Shown: positions 8,216 to 15,786, numbered from the stretch's first letter. The stretch is 16,642 nt of DNA from Candidatus Equimonas enterica (GCA_018066225.1 JAGHRU010000112.1:1-16642), one strand, 5' to 3'. The notes: generated from the letters alone by a model not told the origin. Made by a program: numbers and translations.

Positions 8216-9211
8216 TTATCGGCGACCACCGCGACCACCACCGCCGCCACCCGAGCGACCGCCGCCAGCAAATCCGCCTCCACGGCTACTGCCGCTGCTG
8301 GAACTGCTGTGGCTACTGTGGCTGCTGCCACTGTAATGGGAACTGGAAGAACTGCGGGTGTTGCTGAAACTTCTTTCGCTTGTGCTGCCAGAGCCATTGC
8401 GCGAACGCGAGGTGTTGAAGCCTGCACTGCGGCCGCCCAAATTGTTACTGCTTCTGCTACTGGAGCGCAGACCTGTCTGGGTGCGTGCTGCGCTACCGTT
8501 GCGTCCACCGAAACTGCGTCCGCTGAAATTGCGGTTGCTGAAACCGCGGTTGGCGGTACCACGGTCTATGCCGATATGGTGGGAGCCACGGCCATAACTG
8601 CCGCTGAAATTGCGCGAAGGTACGGGACGACCCCATCTGCCGTGCCAGCCCCAATTAATATGGCCATAATGCCAAGAGTTCCATGCCCAGCTGCCATACC
8701 AGCCGCCGTACCAAGGATTCCATGAGAGGTAGAAGCCCCAACTACCCTAGAACCAAGGCTCGTACCAATTGTACAGTCCCCCGCCCCAATGGGCGTTGAA
8801 CCAAGGGTCGTTGAAAGCAAGGTCGTAGTAGTAATCCACATAGTAGGGGCTGGCTACGACTATGCCATAGGGCGAGTGGAAGCGCACGAGACGAGCCGTG
8901 CTGGAGCAGATGCCATCATCGTAGTCGTCGTATGCGAGCGAATCTTCGAGATAGGGCTTTGCATCGCCATAAGTCCCTTTGCTATGTCGGTTGTAAGCAT
9001 CGACATCCCAATGGCCGTTGCCACGGCCTGCGGCCCAGTTGCTGGTGGCTTCGTTGCCGCCGAGTGCGGTGTAGGCAGATTGGTTGCTCGATGTCGTGTA
9101 TTCGGCTGCCTTGGCAGATTTGCTGGGCACGAAATATACATCATCGTCCTGAGCGTTGAGAGACACACTGACGATGCTCATAAGTGCAAGTAATAGGATT
9201 GACTTCTTCAT
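8216..9211 (-). CDS. Secreted Trp/Tyr- and Ser/Gly/Arg-rich protein, interrupted by one in-frame amber codon
   Basis: No known function recognised. The frame has 331 codons plus TAA. Residues 1-20 form a signal peptide (MKKSILLLALMSIVSVSLNA, then QDDD). The middle, about 105-195, is rich in aromatic residues (HSPYGIVVASPYYVDYYYD, then repeated WYGSW and NPWYGGW blocks). The tail from about 200 is rich in Ser, Arg, Asn and Gly and ends in a Gly/Arg run. Codon 155 is TAG (8747-8749), placed between EPWF and GSWGFY, in the middle of the aromatic block. The composition continues smoothly across it, and the downstream 176 residues contain no Met, so the second half has no obvious start of its own. 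Tyr or Trp is the likely original residue. It heads a probable two-gene unit with the FadL-like gene. The alternative is a truncated 154-residue protein followed by dead sequence. Confidence 0.7.
8747..8749 (-). other. In-frame TAG inside the Trp/Ser/Gly-rich gene (codon 155)
   Basis: Minus-strand codons are TGG TTC TAG GGT AGT TGG. Plus-strand context is ACCCTAGAAC. As in argS, changing one base (plus-strand C8747 to G) would give TAC for Tyr. Confidence 0.9.
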
Positions 9212-9263
9212 AGTATTGTTGCTTTTTGCCGCAGAGCGACTTGTTTATGCTTTGTTTCGTTGG

Positions 9264-9271
9264 CGAAGGTA
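9264..9271 (-). promoter_or_regulatory. Possible -7 box for the Trp/Ser/Gly-rich gene
   Basis: TACCTTCG followed by C on the minus strand, one base off TAnnTTTG, about 53 bp before the ATG at 9211. No convincing TTTG box lies 19-20 bp further upstream, so this is tentative. Confidence 0.3.
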
Positions 9272-9375
9272 AGGCTTTATTTTGGAATAAAAACTATGTC
9301 GCGTGTTAAAGTTTTGTTTCTGCCCTGTTTTTTAGCGTTATTTAAGATTTCGGAAGCACGAAATGCCCATTTTCA

Positions 9376-10287
9376 TTACTTTAAGAGCAGTCGGTCGCCG
9401 ACTTTGAGGCGGTAGTCATCGGGCAGATGATTCCATTTGTAAAGGCGGTCGAGGCGAATGGCGTAGCGTTGGGCGATGGCGTGCATGGAGTCGCCTGCTT
9501 TGGCCGTGTAATAGGTCTTGCGTAGCGACTTCTCCACATGCTTCTGTTTCTTGGTGAGATAGACGCGGTTGCCGGCATCAAGGGGCTGATGCTTATCGAC
9601 TTCGTTGTACTTGCGCAGTTTCTTCTCGCGCATACCGAGTTCTTTGGCAATGGACTTGTAGGAGTCGCCTTGCTGGGCTATGACATATACAATGTCGTTG
9701 CAGAGATGGAGTTGATGGCTGGTGCAAGTGGTGGCTTGGCCTTTGGATTTCGGCGTGTCGTGCCCACTCTTGTGCCGCTTGGCACTACCTGTGTCATATT
9801 GCGCAAGGTCGTAGGTCTCGATGAGGCTGATAAGTCGCTGCGCATATTGAGGATTGGTAGCGTAGCCCGCTGCTTTGAGCCCGTGTGCCCAGCCTTTATA
9901 ATCAGTAGGAGAAAGCAAAAAGAGAGAGGCATAGCGGCTACGTGAACGGAGAAACAGCGAGTGGTCGCGGAAACTTTCTTCTGCACAGTCGTACTTGCGA
10001 AAGCGTTCGTTGGGCGCATCGTCGTCGCGTAGCACATAAGGGCCTGTCCAGTTGCCTCCTGTCTTGATGCCGAAATGGTTGTTGGCTTTTGTGGCAAGCG
10101 TACTTCTGCCTGCGCCGCTCTCCAGCAGGCCTTGTGCCAGCGTGATGCTGGCAGGGATGCCGTAGAGTTGCATTTGCTCTATGGCCAAGTCTTTGTACTG
10201 CTCAATGTATTGCTGGTAAACCGCGTTTTGGGCACCGACATTGAGGCTGCAAAGCAGGCATAGGAGGGTGAAGAGAAGTTTGCGCAT
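9376..10287 (-). CDS. Secreted glucosaminidase-family protein with two LysM domains
   Basis: A 303-residue exported peptidoglycan hydrolase. Signal peptide at residues 1-19 (ending NVGA, then QN). The catalytic domain covers about 25-165 and resembles the mannosyl-glycoprotein endo-beta-N-acetylglucosaminidase (GH73) family: ITLAQGLLESGAGRS at 48-62 with likely catalytic Glu56, then NNHFGIK at 69-75, and the WAHGLKAAGYATNPQYAQRL block at 133-152. Two LysM domains follow, about 200-246 (YVIAQQGDSYKSIAKE) and 259-303 (YYTAKAGDSMHAIAQRY), which bind glycan. Expected role: cleavage of peptidoglycan glycan strands in the periplasm. It sits after prfA but is separated from it by a hairpin, so it probably has its own transcript. 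Confidence 0.88.
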   Translation of the reverse strand: MRKLLFTLLCLLCSLNVGAQNAVYQQYIEQYKDLAIEQMQLYGIPASITLAQGLLESGAGRSTLATKANNHFGIKTGGNWTGPYVLRDDDAPNERFRKYDCAEESFRDHSLFLRSRSRYASLFLLSPTDYKGWAHGLKAAGYATNPQYAQRLISLIETYDLAQYDTGSAKRHKSGHDTPKSKGQATTCTSHQLHLCNDIVYVIAQQGDSYKSIAKELGMREKKLRKYNEVDKHQPLDAGNRVYLTKKQKHVEKSLRKTYYTAKAGDSMHAIAQRYAIRLDRLYKWNHLPDDYRLKVGDRLLLK

Positions 10288-10323
10288 TATATATATAGGT
10301 ATGCTGTTTGGGCAAGTAGTGAA

Positions 10324-10365
10324 AACTGTCTGCCCAGAGAGTTTTGCGCGCTTGGGCAGACCGTT
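10324..10365 (-). terminator. Hairpin after prfA, possible terminator
   Basis: AACTGTCTGCCCA (10324-10336) and TGGGCAGACCGTT (10353-10365) pair over 13 bases with one mismatch. On the minus strand the right part of the hairpin runs into AGTTTTC, a short T-rich end, 60 bp after the prfA stop. A further GCTTGGGCAGAG copy at 10373-10384 repeats the arm motif, so the site may belong to an intergenic repeat family. Confidence 0.45.
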
Positions 10366-10424
10366 CGTCGTGCTTGGGCAGAGAGGAACAGTGATGTCCT
10401 ATATGGCTGAAAATAAGAACGCTG

Positions 10425-11537
10425 TTACAACTCGCTTTCCTTTAATCTCTCGGCGTTCTCGGCCACGATGAGGTGGTCGATACAATCTTGGATGTCGCCG
10501 TCCATAAAGGCCGAGAGGTTGTAGATGGTATAGCCGATGCGGTGGTCAGTGATGCGTCCTTGTGGATAGTTGTAGGTGCGAATTTTGGCGCTGCGGTCGC
10601 CCGTAGAGACGAGCGTTTTACGGCGCGAGGCGATGTCATCGACGTACTTCTGGTGCTCGTTGTCGTAGATGAAGGTACGCAGACGTGCCAAGGCGCGCTC
10701 TTTGTTCTTGGGCTGGTCGCGCGTTTCTGTACATTCTATGAGGATTTCTTGCACTTCGCCCGTATTGGGATTTTTCCAGTTGTAGCGTAGGCGTACGCCA
10801 GACTCCACTTTGTTCACGTTCTGACCGCCAGCACCCGAACTGCGGAAGGTGTCCCACTTTATCTCTCCTTCGTTGATGACCACGTCGAAGGCTTCGGCCT
10901 CGGGCAACACTGCCACCGTAGCAGCACTGGTGTGGACGCGACCTTGCGTCTCGGTGGCTGGCACGCGCTGCACGCGGTGGACACCGCTTTCATACTTCAG
11001 TGTGCCATAGACATCGGTACCTGAAACGGAGCAGACGACTTCCTTGAAGCCACCAGCAGCCCCTTCGGAGGCACTGCTGACTTCCATTTTCCATCCCTTC
11101 GTCTCGCAGTACTTGGCATACATACGAAAGAGGTCGCCAGCGAAGAGTGCGGCTTCGTCGCCGCCCGTGCCACCGCGGATTTCCAGCACTACGTTCTTTG
11201 CGTCTTCGGGATCCTTGGGCACGAGCATCAGTTTGATGGCTTCTTCTATCTCGGGCAGCCGTTTCTCGCACTCCGCCACCTGTTCGCGGGCCATCTCTTT
11301 CATGTCGGGGTCGCTCTCGTTGAGCAGAATGTCTTTGCCTTCTTCCAAGTTGCCAAGCAGGTTGGCGTACTCCTTGCGCGCCGCCATGAGGTCTTCGAGT
11401 TCTTTGTATTCGCGGGTCAGACGTACATAGCGTTGCTGATCGCCGATGACGTTGGGGTCGGTGATGAGCGTGCTGACCTCTTCAAAGCGCGCTTGTAGGC
11501 CATCGAGTTTTTCGAGTATGGTATTGTTTGTAGCCAT
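10425..11537 (-). CDS. prfA: Peptide chain release factor 1
   Basis: A 370-residue class I release factor that ends translation at UAA and UAG. The stop-codon-reading tripeptide Pro193-Ala194-Thr195 sits in RVPATETQGRVHTSA, and the catalytic GGQ is at 237-239 in SSGAGGQNVNKVESGVRL. The PAT tripeptide identifies RF1, since RF2 has SPF. The length is slightly above the usual 355-360 and no residue expected to be essential is missing. The start lies 21 bp after the purM stop, so the two are probably cotranscribed. Its presence matters for the two internal TAG codons elsewhere in the window: the cell should be able to terminate at UAG. Confidence 0.97.
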   Translation of the reverse strand: MATNNTILEKLDGLQARFEEVSTLITDPNVIGDQQRYVRLTREYKELEDLMAARKEYANLLGNLEEGKDILLNESDPDMKEMAREQVAECEKRLPEIEEAIKLMLVPKDPEDAKNVVLEIRGGTGGDEAALFAGDLFRMYAKYCETKGWKMEVSSASEGAAGGFKEVVCSVSGTDVYGTLKYESGVHRVQRVPATETQGRVHTSAATVAVLPEAEAFDVVINEGEIKWDTFRSSGAGGQNVNKVESGVRLRYNWKNPNTGEVQEILIECTETRDQPKNKERALARLRTFIYDNEHQKYVDDIASRRKTLVSTGDRSAKIRTYNYPQGRITDHRIGYTIYNLSAFMDGDIQDCIDHLIVAENAERLKESEL

Positions 11538-11558
11538 TGGTGCTGATAGATCTTGTGT

Positions 11559-12728
11559 TTAGTAGTGGAAGGTGCCAAATTCCGATTGTATGGTCAGCGA
11601 CCGTTTCCCCTCTTCAATGTGGCCGACGATTTGCGCATCGATATTGAAAGACTTGCTGATAGCGATGACCTGCTGGGCATCTTCGGGAGCGACATAGACT
11701 TCGAGGCGATGTCCCATGTTGAAGACCTTATACATCTCGCTCCAATCTGTGCCACTCTGCTCGGCGATGGTGCGGAAGAGTGGGGGAACAGGGAACATGT
11801 TGTCCTTGATGACGCGGCAAATTTCGCCCACGAAATGTAGCACTTTGGTTTGCGCACCGCCTGTGCAGTGCACCATGCCATGAATGCGTGGACGCAATTC
11901 GTCGAGCAAACGTTTCACCACTGGTGCATAGGTGCGGGTGGGAGAGAGTACCAGTTTGCCGGCATCGATGGGTGCGTCCTTCACGCTGTCTGTGAGGCGA
12001 TAACCGCCGCTATAAACGAGCTCTTCGGGCACTGCGTGGTCGTAGCTCTCGGGATATTTCTCCGCCAAATACTTGGCAAAGACATCGTGGCGGGCAGAGG
12101 TAAGGCCATTGCTGCCCATACCGCCGTTATAGCCAGCCTCGTAGGTGGCTTGTCCGCTGCTTGATAGGCCTACGATGACGTCGCCCGGACGAATGTTGGC
12201 GTTGTTGATGACATCACTGCGCTTCATGCGGCAAGTCACAGTGCTATCAACAATAATGGTGCGTACCAGGTCGCCTACGTCGGCCGTTTCGCCGCCTGTG
12301 GCATAGATGCCGACGCCCATGTCGCGCATTTGCTGCAAGAGCTCGTCTGTACCATTGATGATGGCCGAGATGACTTCGCCTGGGATGAGCATCTTGTTGC
12401 GCCCAATGGTGGAACTCACCAGTATGTTATCTACCGCACCAACGCAAAGTAGGTCGTCGGTGTTCATGATGAGTGCGTCTTGTGCAATGCCTTTCCATAC
12501 GCTGAGGTCGCCCGTTTCCTTCCAGTACATATAAGCGAGACTGGATTTTGTGCCGGCACCGTCGGCGTGCATAATGTTGCAGTACTCGGGGTCGCCTCCC
12601 AGGATGTCGGGAATAATCTTGCAGAATGCTTGCGGATAGAGGCCTTTGTCGATGTTCTTGATAGCGGCGTGGACATCTTCCTTCATCGCGGAGACACCAC
12701 GCATCATATAGCGTTGTTTGCTGTCCAT
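11559..12728 (-). CDS. purM: AIR synthase (phosphoribosylformylglycinamidine cyclo-ligase) family protein
   Basis: A 389-residue PurM-family enzyme that closes the imidazole ring in step five of purine synthesis, using ATP. The family pattern is visible as MHADGAGTKSSLA near 53-65, DALIMNTDDLLCVGA near 83-97, YATGGETADVGD near 142-153, the GDVIVGLSSSGQATYEAGYNGG block near 177-198 and the C-terminal VFNMGHRLEVYV near 342-353. This is the divergent Bacteroidetes type. I chose ATG at 12728, where MDSKQRYMMRGVSA begins as in relatives. The frame extends 28 codons further up to 12812, but that part looks like untranslated leader. It is followed by prfA after 21 bp. Confidence 0.88.
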   Translation of the reverse strand: MDSKQRYMMRGVSAMKEDVHAAIKNIDKGLYPQAFCKIIPDILGGDPEYCNIMHADGAGTKSSLAYMYWKETGDLSVWKGIAQDALIMNTDDLLCVGAVDNILVSSTIGRNKMLIPGEVISAIINGTDELLQQMRDMGVGIYATGGETADVGDLVRTIIVDSTVTCRMKRSDVINNANIRPGDVIVGLSSSGQATYEAGYNGGMGSNGLTSARHDVFAKYLAEKYPESYDHAVPEELVYSGGYRLTDSVKDAPIDAGKLVLSPTRTYAPVVKRLLDELRPRIHGMVHCTGGAQTKVLHFVGEICRVIKDNMFPVPPLFRTIAEQSGTDWSEMYKVFNMGHRLEVYVAPEDAQQVIAISKSFNIDAQIVGHIEEGKRSLTIQSEFGTFHY

Positions 12729-12822
12729 AGTAGATGTATAATTTAGTCGGAGGGTAGATTTGTACGATGTTTTGGCCTCGTCAAGGAGCAAATCAGCCCA
12801 AGCGAGTGACAAAAATCTGCCG

Positions 12823-12830
12823 CGAAGTTA
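12823..12830 (-). promoter_or_regulatory. Possible -7 box for purM-prfA
   Basis: TAACTTCG followed by C on the minus strand, one base off TAnnTTTG, about 95 bp before the chosen purM start. No clear upstream TTTG box. It lies only about 10 bp from the oppositely oriented endonuclease promoter, so the two would compete for space. Confidence 0.3.
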
Positions 12831-12839
12831 CTAAAAAGT

Positions 12840-12870
12840 TTTGACTTTCCGATAATTTGTCGTAAATTTG
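12840..12870 (+). promoter_or_regulatory. Bacteroidetes-type promoter for the endonuclease gene
   Basis: TTTG (12840-12843), 19-nt spacer, TAAATTTG (12863-12870), a full match to the Bacteroidetes consensus. Transcription would start near 12877, giving a leader of about 36 nt before the ATG at 12913. Confidence 0.7.
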
Positions 12871-12912
12871 TGCCCAAATTATCTTTAAATCCCATTAGAA
12901 AACACTCCTGCA

Positions 12913-13965
12913 ATGAATAGACTTACTTCTATCCTGCTGTTGCTGTGCTGGGCAGTTGTGGCCTACGCACAGCCTCCTCAGGGCTATTATGCTCAGGCTG
13001 ATGGCACCAGTGGCGCGTCGCTCAAGACCCAAATGTATCACATCATCACAAATCACACTGCACTTTCGTACAATGACCTGTGGAAGGCTTTCTACACGAC
13101 AGATGTGCGTGCTGACGGTCGTATTTGGGATATGTATTCCAATGTTACCAATTATAAGCCTGGCGGTAGCGCACAAGGGGCTAATTATAAGGACGAGGGC
13201 GATTCCTACAACCGTGAACACTCCTTCCCAAAGTCGTGGTTTAACGATGCAAAGCCCATGTACACCGACCTATTCCATCTCTATCCCACAGACGGCTATG
13301 TCAATAATCGTCGCAGCAATTACCCCTTTGGGGAGACCAATGGCGAGAAGTATATGTCTTCGGGTGGCTTCTCCAAATTGGGCAATAGCACTGTCGCTGG
13401 CTATTCTGGCATAGTCTTTGAGCCTGCCGATGAGTACAAAGGTGATTTTGCCCGCACTTATTTCTATATGGCTACGGCCTATGAAAATCGCATTGCTGGC
13501 TGGTCAAGTGATATGCTCTCCTCGGACAAGTATAAGGCTTACAAGTCATGGGCACTGAATATGCTGATGCGTTGGGCAAAGGAAGACCCTGTCAGCGATA
13601 AAGAGATAGCACGCAATGAGGCCGTCTATCAGTTGCAAGGCAATCGCAATCCTTTCATAGACTTCCCCGGTTTGGAAGAATATGTCTGGGGCGACAAGGT
13701 GGACACTATATTCTATGTCGATGGTCATCAAGACGATAAGGGAGATGATGAAGGTGACGATGGCGATGATGGCAGCGGACGTGGTCATCGTCCCGGGAAA
13801 GATCCCTCGGGCATTACTCAGCCAGAAACGACGGTCGTAGTGGGCGATGTCTATGCTGCCGATGGACGCATCATGCGTCGCAGCGTCGTGGCAGGCAGTG
13901 CGTTGGGCACGTTGCCCAGTGGCGTGTATGTCATTGATGGCAAGAAGGTTATCATAGCCCATTAA
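12913..13965 (+). CDS. Secreted endonuclease I family nuclease with a type IX secretion-like C-terminus
   Basis: A 350-residue exported nuclease. Signal peptide at residues 1-19 (ending VAYA, then QPPQ). The nuclease domain covers about 22-255: Arg101-Glu102-His103 in DSYNREHSFPKSWF, then DLFHLYPTDGYVNNRRSNYPFGE at 119-141, and the closing NRNPFIDFP at 244-252. This is the metal-dependent, non-specific His-type active site of the EndA/NucM group. A strongly acidic Asp/Gly linker follows at 271-297. The last 40 residues (GDVYAADGRIMRR, then LPSGVYVIDGKKVIIAH) match the pattern of type IX sorting domains, so export across the outer membrane is likely. It is the only clear plus-strand gene in the window and has its own promoter and terminator. 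Confidence 0.9.
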   Translation: MNRLTSILLLLCWAVVAYAQPPQGYYAQADGTSGASLKTQMYHIITNHTALSYNDLWKAFYTTDVRADGRIWDMYSNVTNYKPGGSAQGANYKDEGDSYNREHSFPKSWFNDAKPMYTDLFHLYPTDGYVNNRRSNYPFGETNGEKYMSSGGFSKLGNSTVAGYSGIVFEPADEYKGDFARTYFYMATAYENRIAGWSSDMLSSDKYKAYKSWALNMLMRWAKEDPVSDKEIARNEAVYQLQGNRNPFIDFPGLEEYVWGDKVDTIFYVDGHQDDKGDDEGDDGDDGSGRGHRPGKDPSGITQPETTVVVGDVYAADGRIMRRSVVAGSALGTLPSGVYVIDGKKVIIAH

Positions 13966-14003
13966 GCGGCATTGGCTGCGCAACCCTCGGGCTGTGTTAT
14001 ATA

Positions 14004-14050
14004 AGCGAGGCATCCTCTGCATGTTTTATGCTGTGGATGCCTCGCTTTTT
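14004..14050 (+). terminator. Strong rho-independent terminator of the endonuclease gene
   Basis: AGCGAGGCATCC (14004-14015) pairs perfectly with GGATGCCTCGCT (14035-14046), followed by a T-run to 14050. It lies 38 bp after the stop at 13965. Confidence 0.92.
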
Positions 14051-14085
14051 GCAGTTGTGTAGTCCTTACTATGGTGCAAAAGAAG

Positions 14086-14115
14086 AGGGCGTGCTTACGC
14101 GATGAAGCACGCCCT
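14086..14115 (-). terminator. Minus-strand terminator without an upstream annotated gene
   Basis: AGGGCGTGCTT (14086-14096) pairs perfectly with AAGCACGCCCT (14105-14115) around an 8-base loop. On the minus strand the stem is followed by CTTCTTTTG, a T-rich tail. The nearest upstream minus-strand gene ends at 14504 and already has its own terminator at 14425-14470, so this one probably serves a separate short transcript. Confidence 0.65.
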
Positions 14116-14346
14116 AAAAGGAAAGGATTGCATGATGATGTGATGAAACTCCGAGCGATAAAGATTTGAGCGCTTGGCCTGCCTTTGTAATCCGACCCCT
14201 ATGCCGTGAGGCGTAGTATCGGCACGCCATTAGCAAGTCATGCATTTCTCGGTGAGTCGTTTTTATTTGATGAGTATCCCAATCGAACCATTGCAATCCT
14301 TAAAGGTTGGTCTTATGAGATGATGGTGAGAATATGCCTTGTATTT
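14086..14346 (-). ncRNA. Candidate structured small RNA (unassigned)
   Basis: A promoter-like box (14352-14359) and a good terminator (14086-14115) bracket about 260 nt with no convincing protein gene. Within it AAGGATTGCA (14303-14294) pairs perfectly with TGCAATCCTT (14132-14123), closing an interior of about 160 nt. Further pairing is possible inside: CCGAG with CTCGG, and a TGCCG...CGGCA hairpin around ATACTACGCCTCA. The long closing stem with a large interior is reminiscent of 6S-like RNAs, but I do not recognise the family. A 60-codon frame with a TTG start (14296-14114) crosses the same bases and could be an alternative. The prediction rests on bracketing signals and one long-range stem. 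Confidence 0.35.
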
Positions 14347-14351
14347 CAATG

Positions 14352-14359
14352 CAAAGGTA
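14352..14359 (-). promoter_or_regulatory. Possible promoter -7 box for the intergenic minus-strand transcript
   Basis: TACCTTTG followed by C on the minus strand is an exact match to TAnnTTTG. A TTTG box is not visible at the usual distance, so only half of the promoter is supported. Transcription would start near 14345. Confidence 0.4.
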
Positions 14360-14424
14360 GGGCTTTCTGCTGACTTGAAGAAATGTTTTGTCCAAAAACT
14401 TCGTGTTGCAATGAAAATAAATTG

Positions 14425-14470
14425 GGGCCTCGCAATGTAGCAAACTGGGGAGCTGTACATTGCGAGGCCC
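14425..14470 (-). terminator. Strong terminator of the Ser/Thr-rich secreted protein gene
   Basis: The 15-base arms GGGCCTCGCAATGTA (14425-14439) and TACATTGCGAGGCCC (14456-14470) pair perfectly. On the minus strand they are followed by CAATTTATTTTC. It begins 33 bp after the stop at 14504. Confidence 0.85.
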
Positions 14471-14503
14471 TTATCTGTTTATGCTTCAAGGCGATAGCGT
14501 GTC

Positions 14504-15736
14504 TTATCGGCGTATGCTGCGTGACGCACTGCTGGAAGAAGAACGAGAGGCGCTGCTGCCACCGCGACTCCCAGTGCTGCTGGAAGAAGATGACGAGGTG
14601 CTACGGCTGACGCTACTACTTCTGCTACTGCTATTACTGCTGCTGCGCGATGTAGTGGAAGCACTGCTCGTACGGTAAGTACTGCTGCTGGAAGTCGTCG
14701 TCGGACGGCTGGTGGTGCGCGTGCTGGTGGAAGTAGAAACGGAAGGCTTGCTGCTTATTCCCGATGTCGTTGTTTTGGCGGGTGTCGTCGTTGTAGTGGG
14801 ACGTGTCGTGGTCTTGGGCGTGGCAGGCGTTGTATAGGTAGAGGAACTACGCTGACTCGTCAGCGAGGAATTGCTGGAAGTCGTTGTCGGAGTGCGTGGT
14901 GCTGTCGTTGTGGTGGCAGAACGCTTCTCTGCGATGGTCGCCGTTGTCTTGGCAGGTGTCGTCGTTGCGGTGCGGCTGCTGGTGCTGGTCTCGGGCGTCT
15001 TCGTCGTAGTCGTAGGTTGCAGGCGTACAGGTTCTTTACCGACGATTTGCTGGCCTGTGCGACTCGTGTTGCGAGAGATAGGCTCTACAACGGTGCCGCC
15101 ATTGATAGTTCTTCCCGTTTGGGGCTGCGGCTTCGTCTCGGGCTGTGCTGTGCGGACACCGCCTGTGCCGTAAGGGCCGCTCGTCGTGCGCTTGGGCTGG
15201 GGGGCAGGAGCGTAGGTGCCGCCTTTTACGGGGCGAGGCATACGGTCCCAACTGTCGCGCATACCACCACCGCCAACGAAGGTGATGCCGTGGTACGGAC
15301 TGGGGTCGTAGCGGTGTCTGTTGTTCCAGTATCCGCCAGTATAGACGTAGTATATCTCGGGACGAGCGTAGTAGTAATAGTCACGACCGTAGTGGGAGAA
15401 GATGGAGAAATAGAAGCGGTGTGAACGCCATGAGATGGGGCGATAGAAGTAAGTCATGCTGCGATAGAGCGTGTACTGCCAGTCATAGAGTATGCAGCGC
15501 AGGTCCATGTCGCGGTAGTCCCAATAGATACCTCGTATGTCGCGGCGGTGATTGACATTGAGGAAGTATTCTAGGTTGATTTCATACGCGCGGTCGTATT
15601 GGTCGGGCGTAAGGTTGAGTTCGTAGGCCATCTTATCGGTGAGATACCAAGCCTGTTCGCGAGCGTCTTCGTAGGAGAAGGCCATCATGCGCATCGTGAA
15701 GATGGACAAGAGGAAGAAGAGTGCAAAGCGTTTCAT
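14504..15736 (-). CDS. Secreted protein with aromatic-rich N-terminal domain and long Ser/Thr-rich tail
   Basis: No assigned function. 410 residues. Residues 1-19 look like a signal peptide (ending MRMMA, then FSYEDA). Residues about 20-165 form a domain very rich in Tyr, Trp, Arg and Asp; it contains ELNLTPDQYDRAYEINLEY, where LTPDQ recalls the LTxxQ motif of Spy/CpxP-type periplasmic proteins, but the match is short. Residues about 170-225 are rich in Pro, Gly and Thr, and from about 225 to the end the chain is almost only Thr, Ser, Arg, Pro and Ala, ending in SRSIRR. Such tails are usually disordered and could be cell-wall spanning or glycosylated; this is inference. The design resembles the gene at 8216-9211. 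It has its own promoter and a strong terminator, so it is a single-gene unit. Confidence 0.85.
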   Translation of the reverse strand: MKRFALFFLLSIFTMRMMAFSYEDAREQAWYLTDKMAYELNLTPDQYDRAYEINLEYFLNVNHRRDIRGIYWDYRDMDLRCILYDWQYTLYRSMTYFYRPISWRSHRFYFSIFSHYGRDYYYYARPEIYYVYTGGYWNNRHRYDPSPYHGITFVGGGGMRDSWDRMPRPVKGGTYAPAPQPKRTTSGPYGTGGVRTAQPETKPQPQTGRTINGGTVVEPISRNTSRTGQQIVGKEPVRLQPTTTTKTPETSTSSRTATTTPAKTTATIAEKRSATTTTAPRTPTTTSSNSSLTSQRSSSTYTTPATPKTTTRPTTTTTPAKTTTSGISSKPSVSTSTSTRTTSRPTTTSSSSTYRTSSASTTSRSSSNSSSRSSSVSRSTSSSSSSSTGSRGGSSASRSSSSSASRSIRR

Positions 15737-15786
15737 AGTTGTATGTGGTTTGATAGGTTATTACTTGTTGTGTGGTTTTGATAGGG

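Noticed and set aside
2421..9211. Full reassignment of TAG to a sense codon in this organism
   Set aside because: An intact RF1 gene is present, argS ends in TAG exactly at the usual C-terminus, and most genes contain no internal TAG. Suppression or error is more likely.
9347..9364. Hairpin ATTTCG...CGAAAT after the glucosaminidase gene as a terminator
   Set aside because: The stem is only six base pairs, AT-rich, and lacks a proper T-run.
12729..12812. Upstream start for purM adding 28 residues
   Set aside because: The added residues do not resemble PurM N-termini. The MDSKQRYMMRGVSA start at 12728 fits the family.
14114..14296. 60-codon minus-strand frame in the intergenic stretch
   Set aside because: It needs a TTG start, has no recognisable features and lies across the stems of the candidate RNA. 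It is kept only as an alternative to the RNA.
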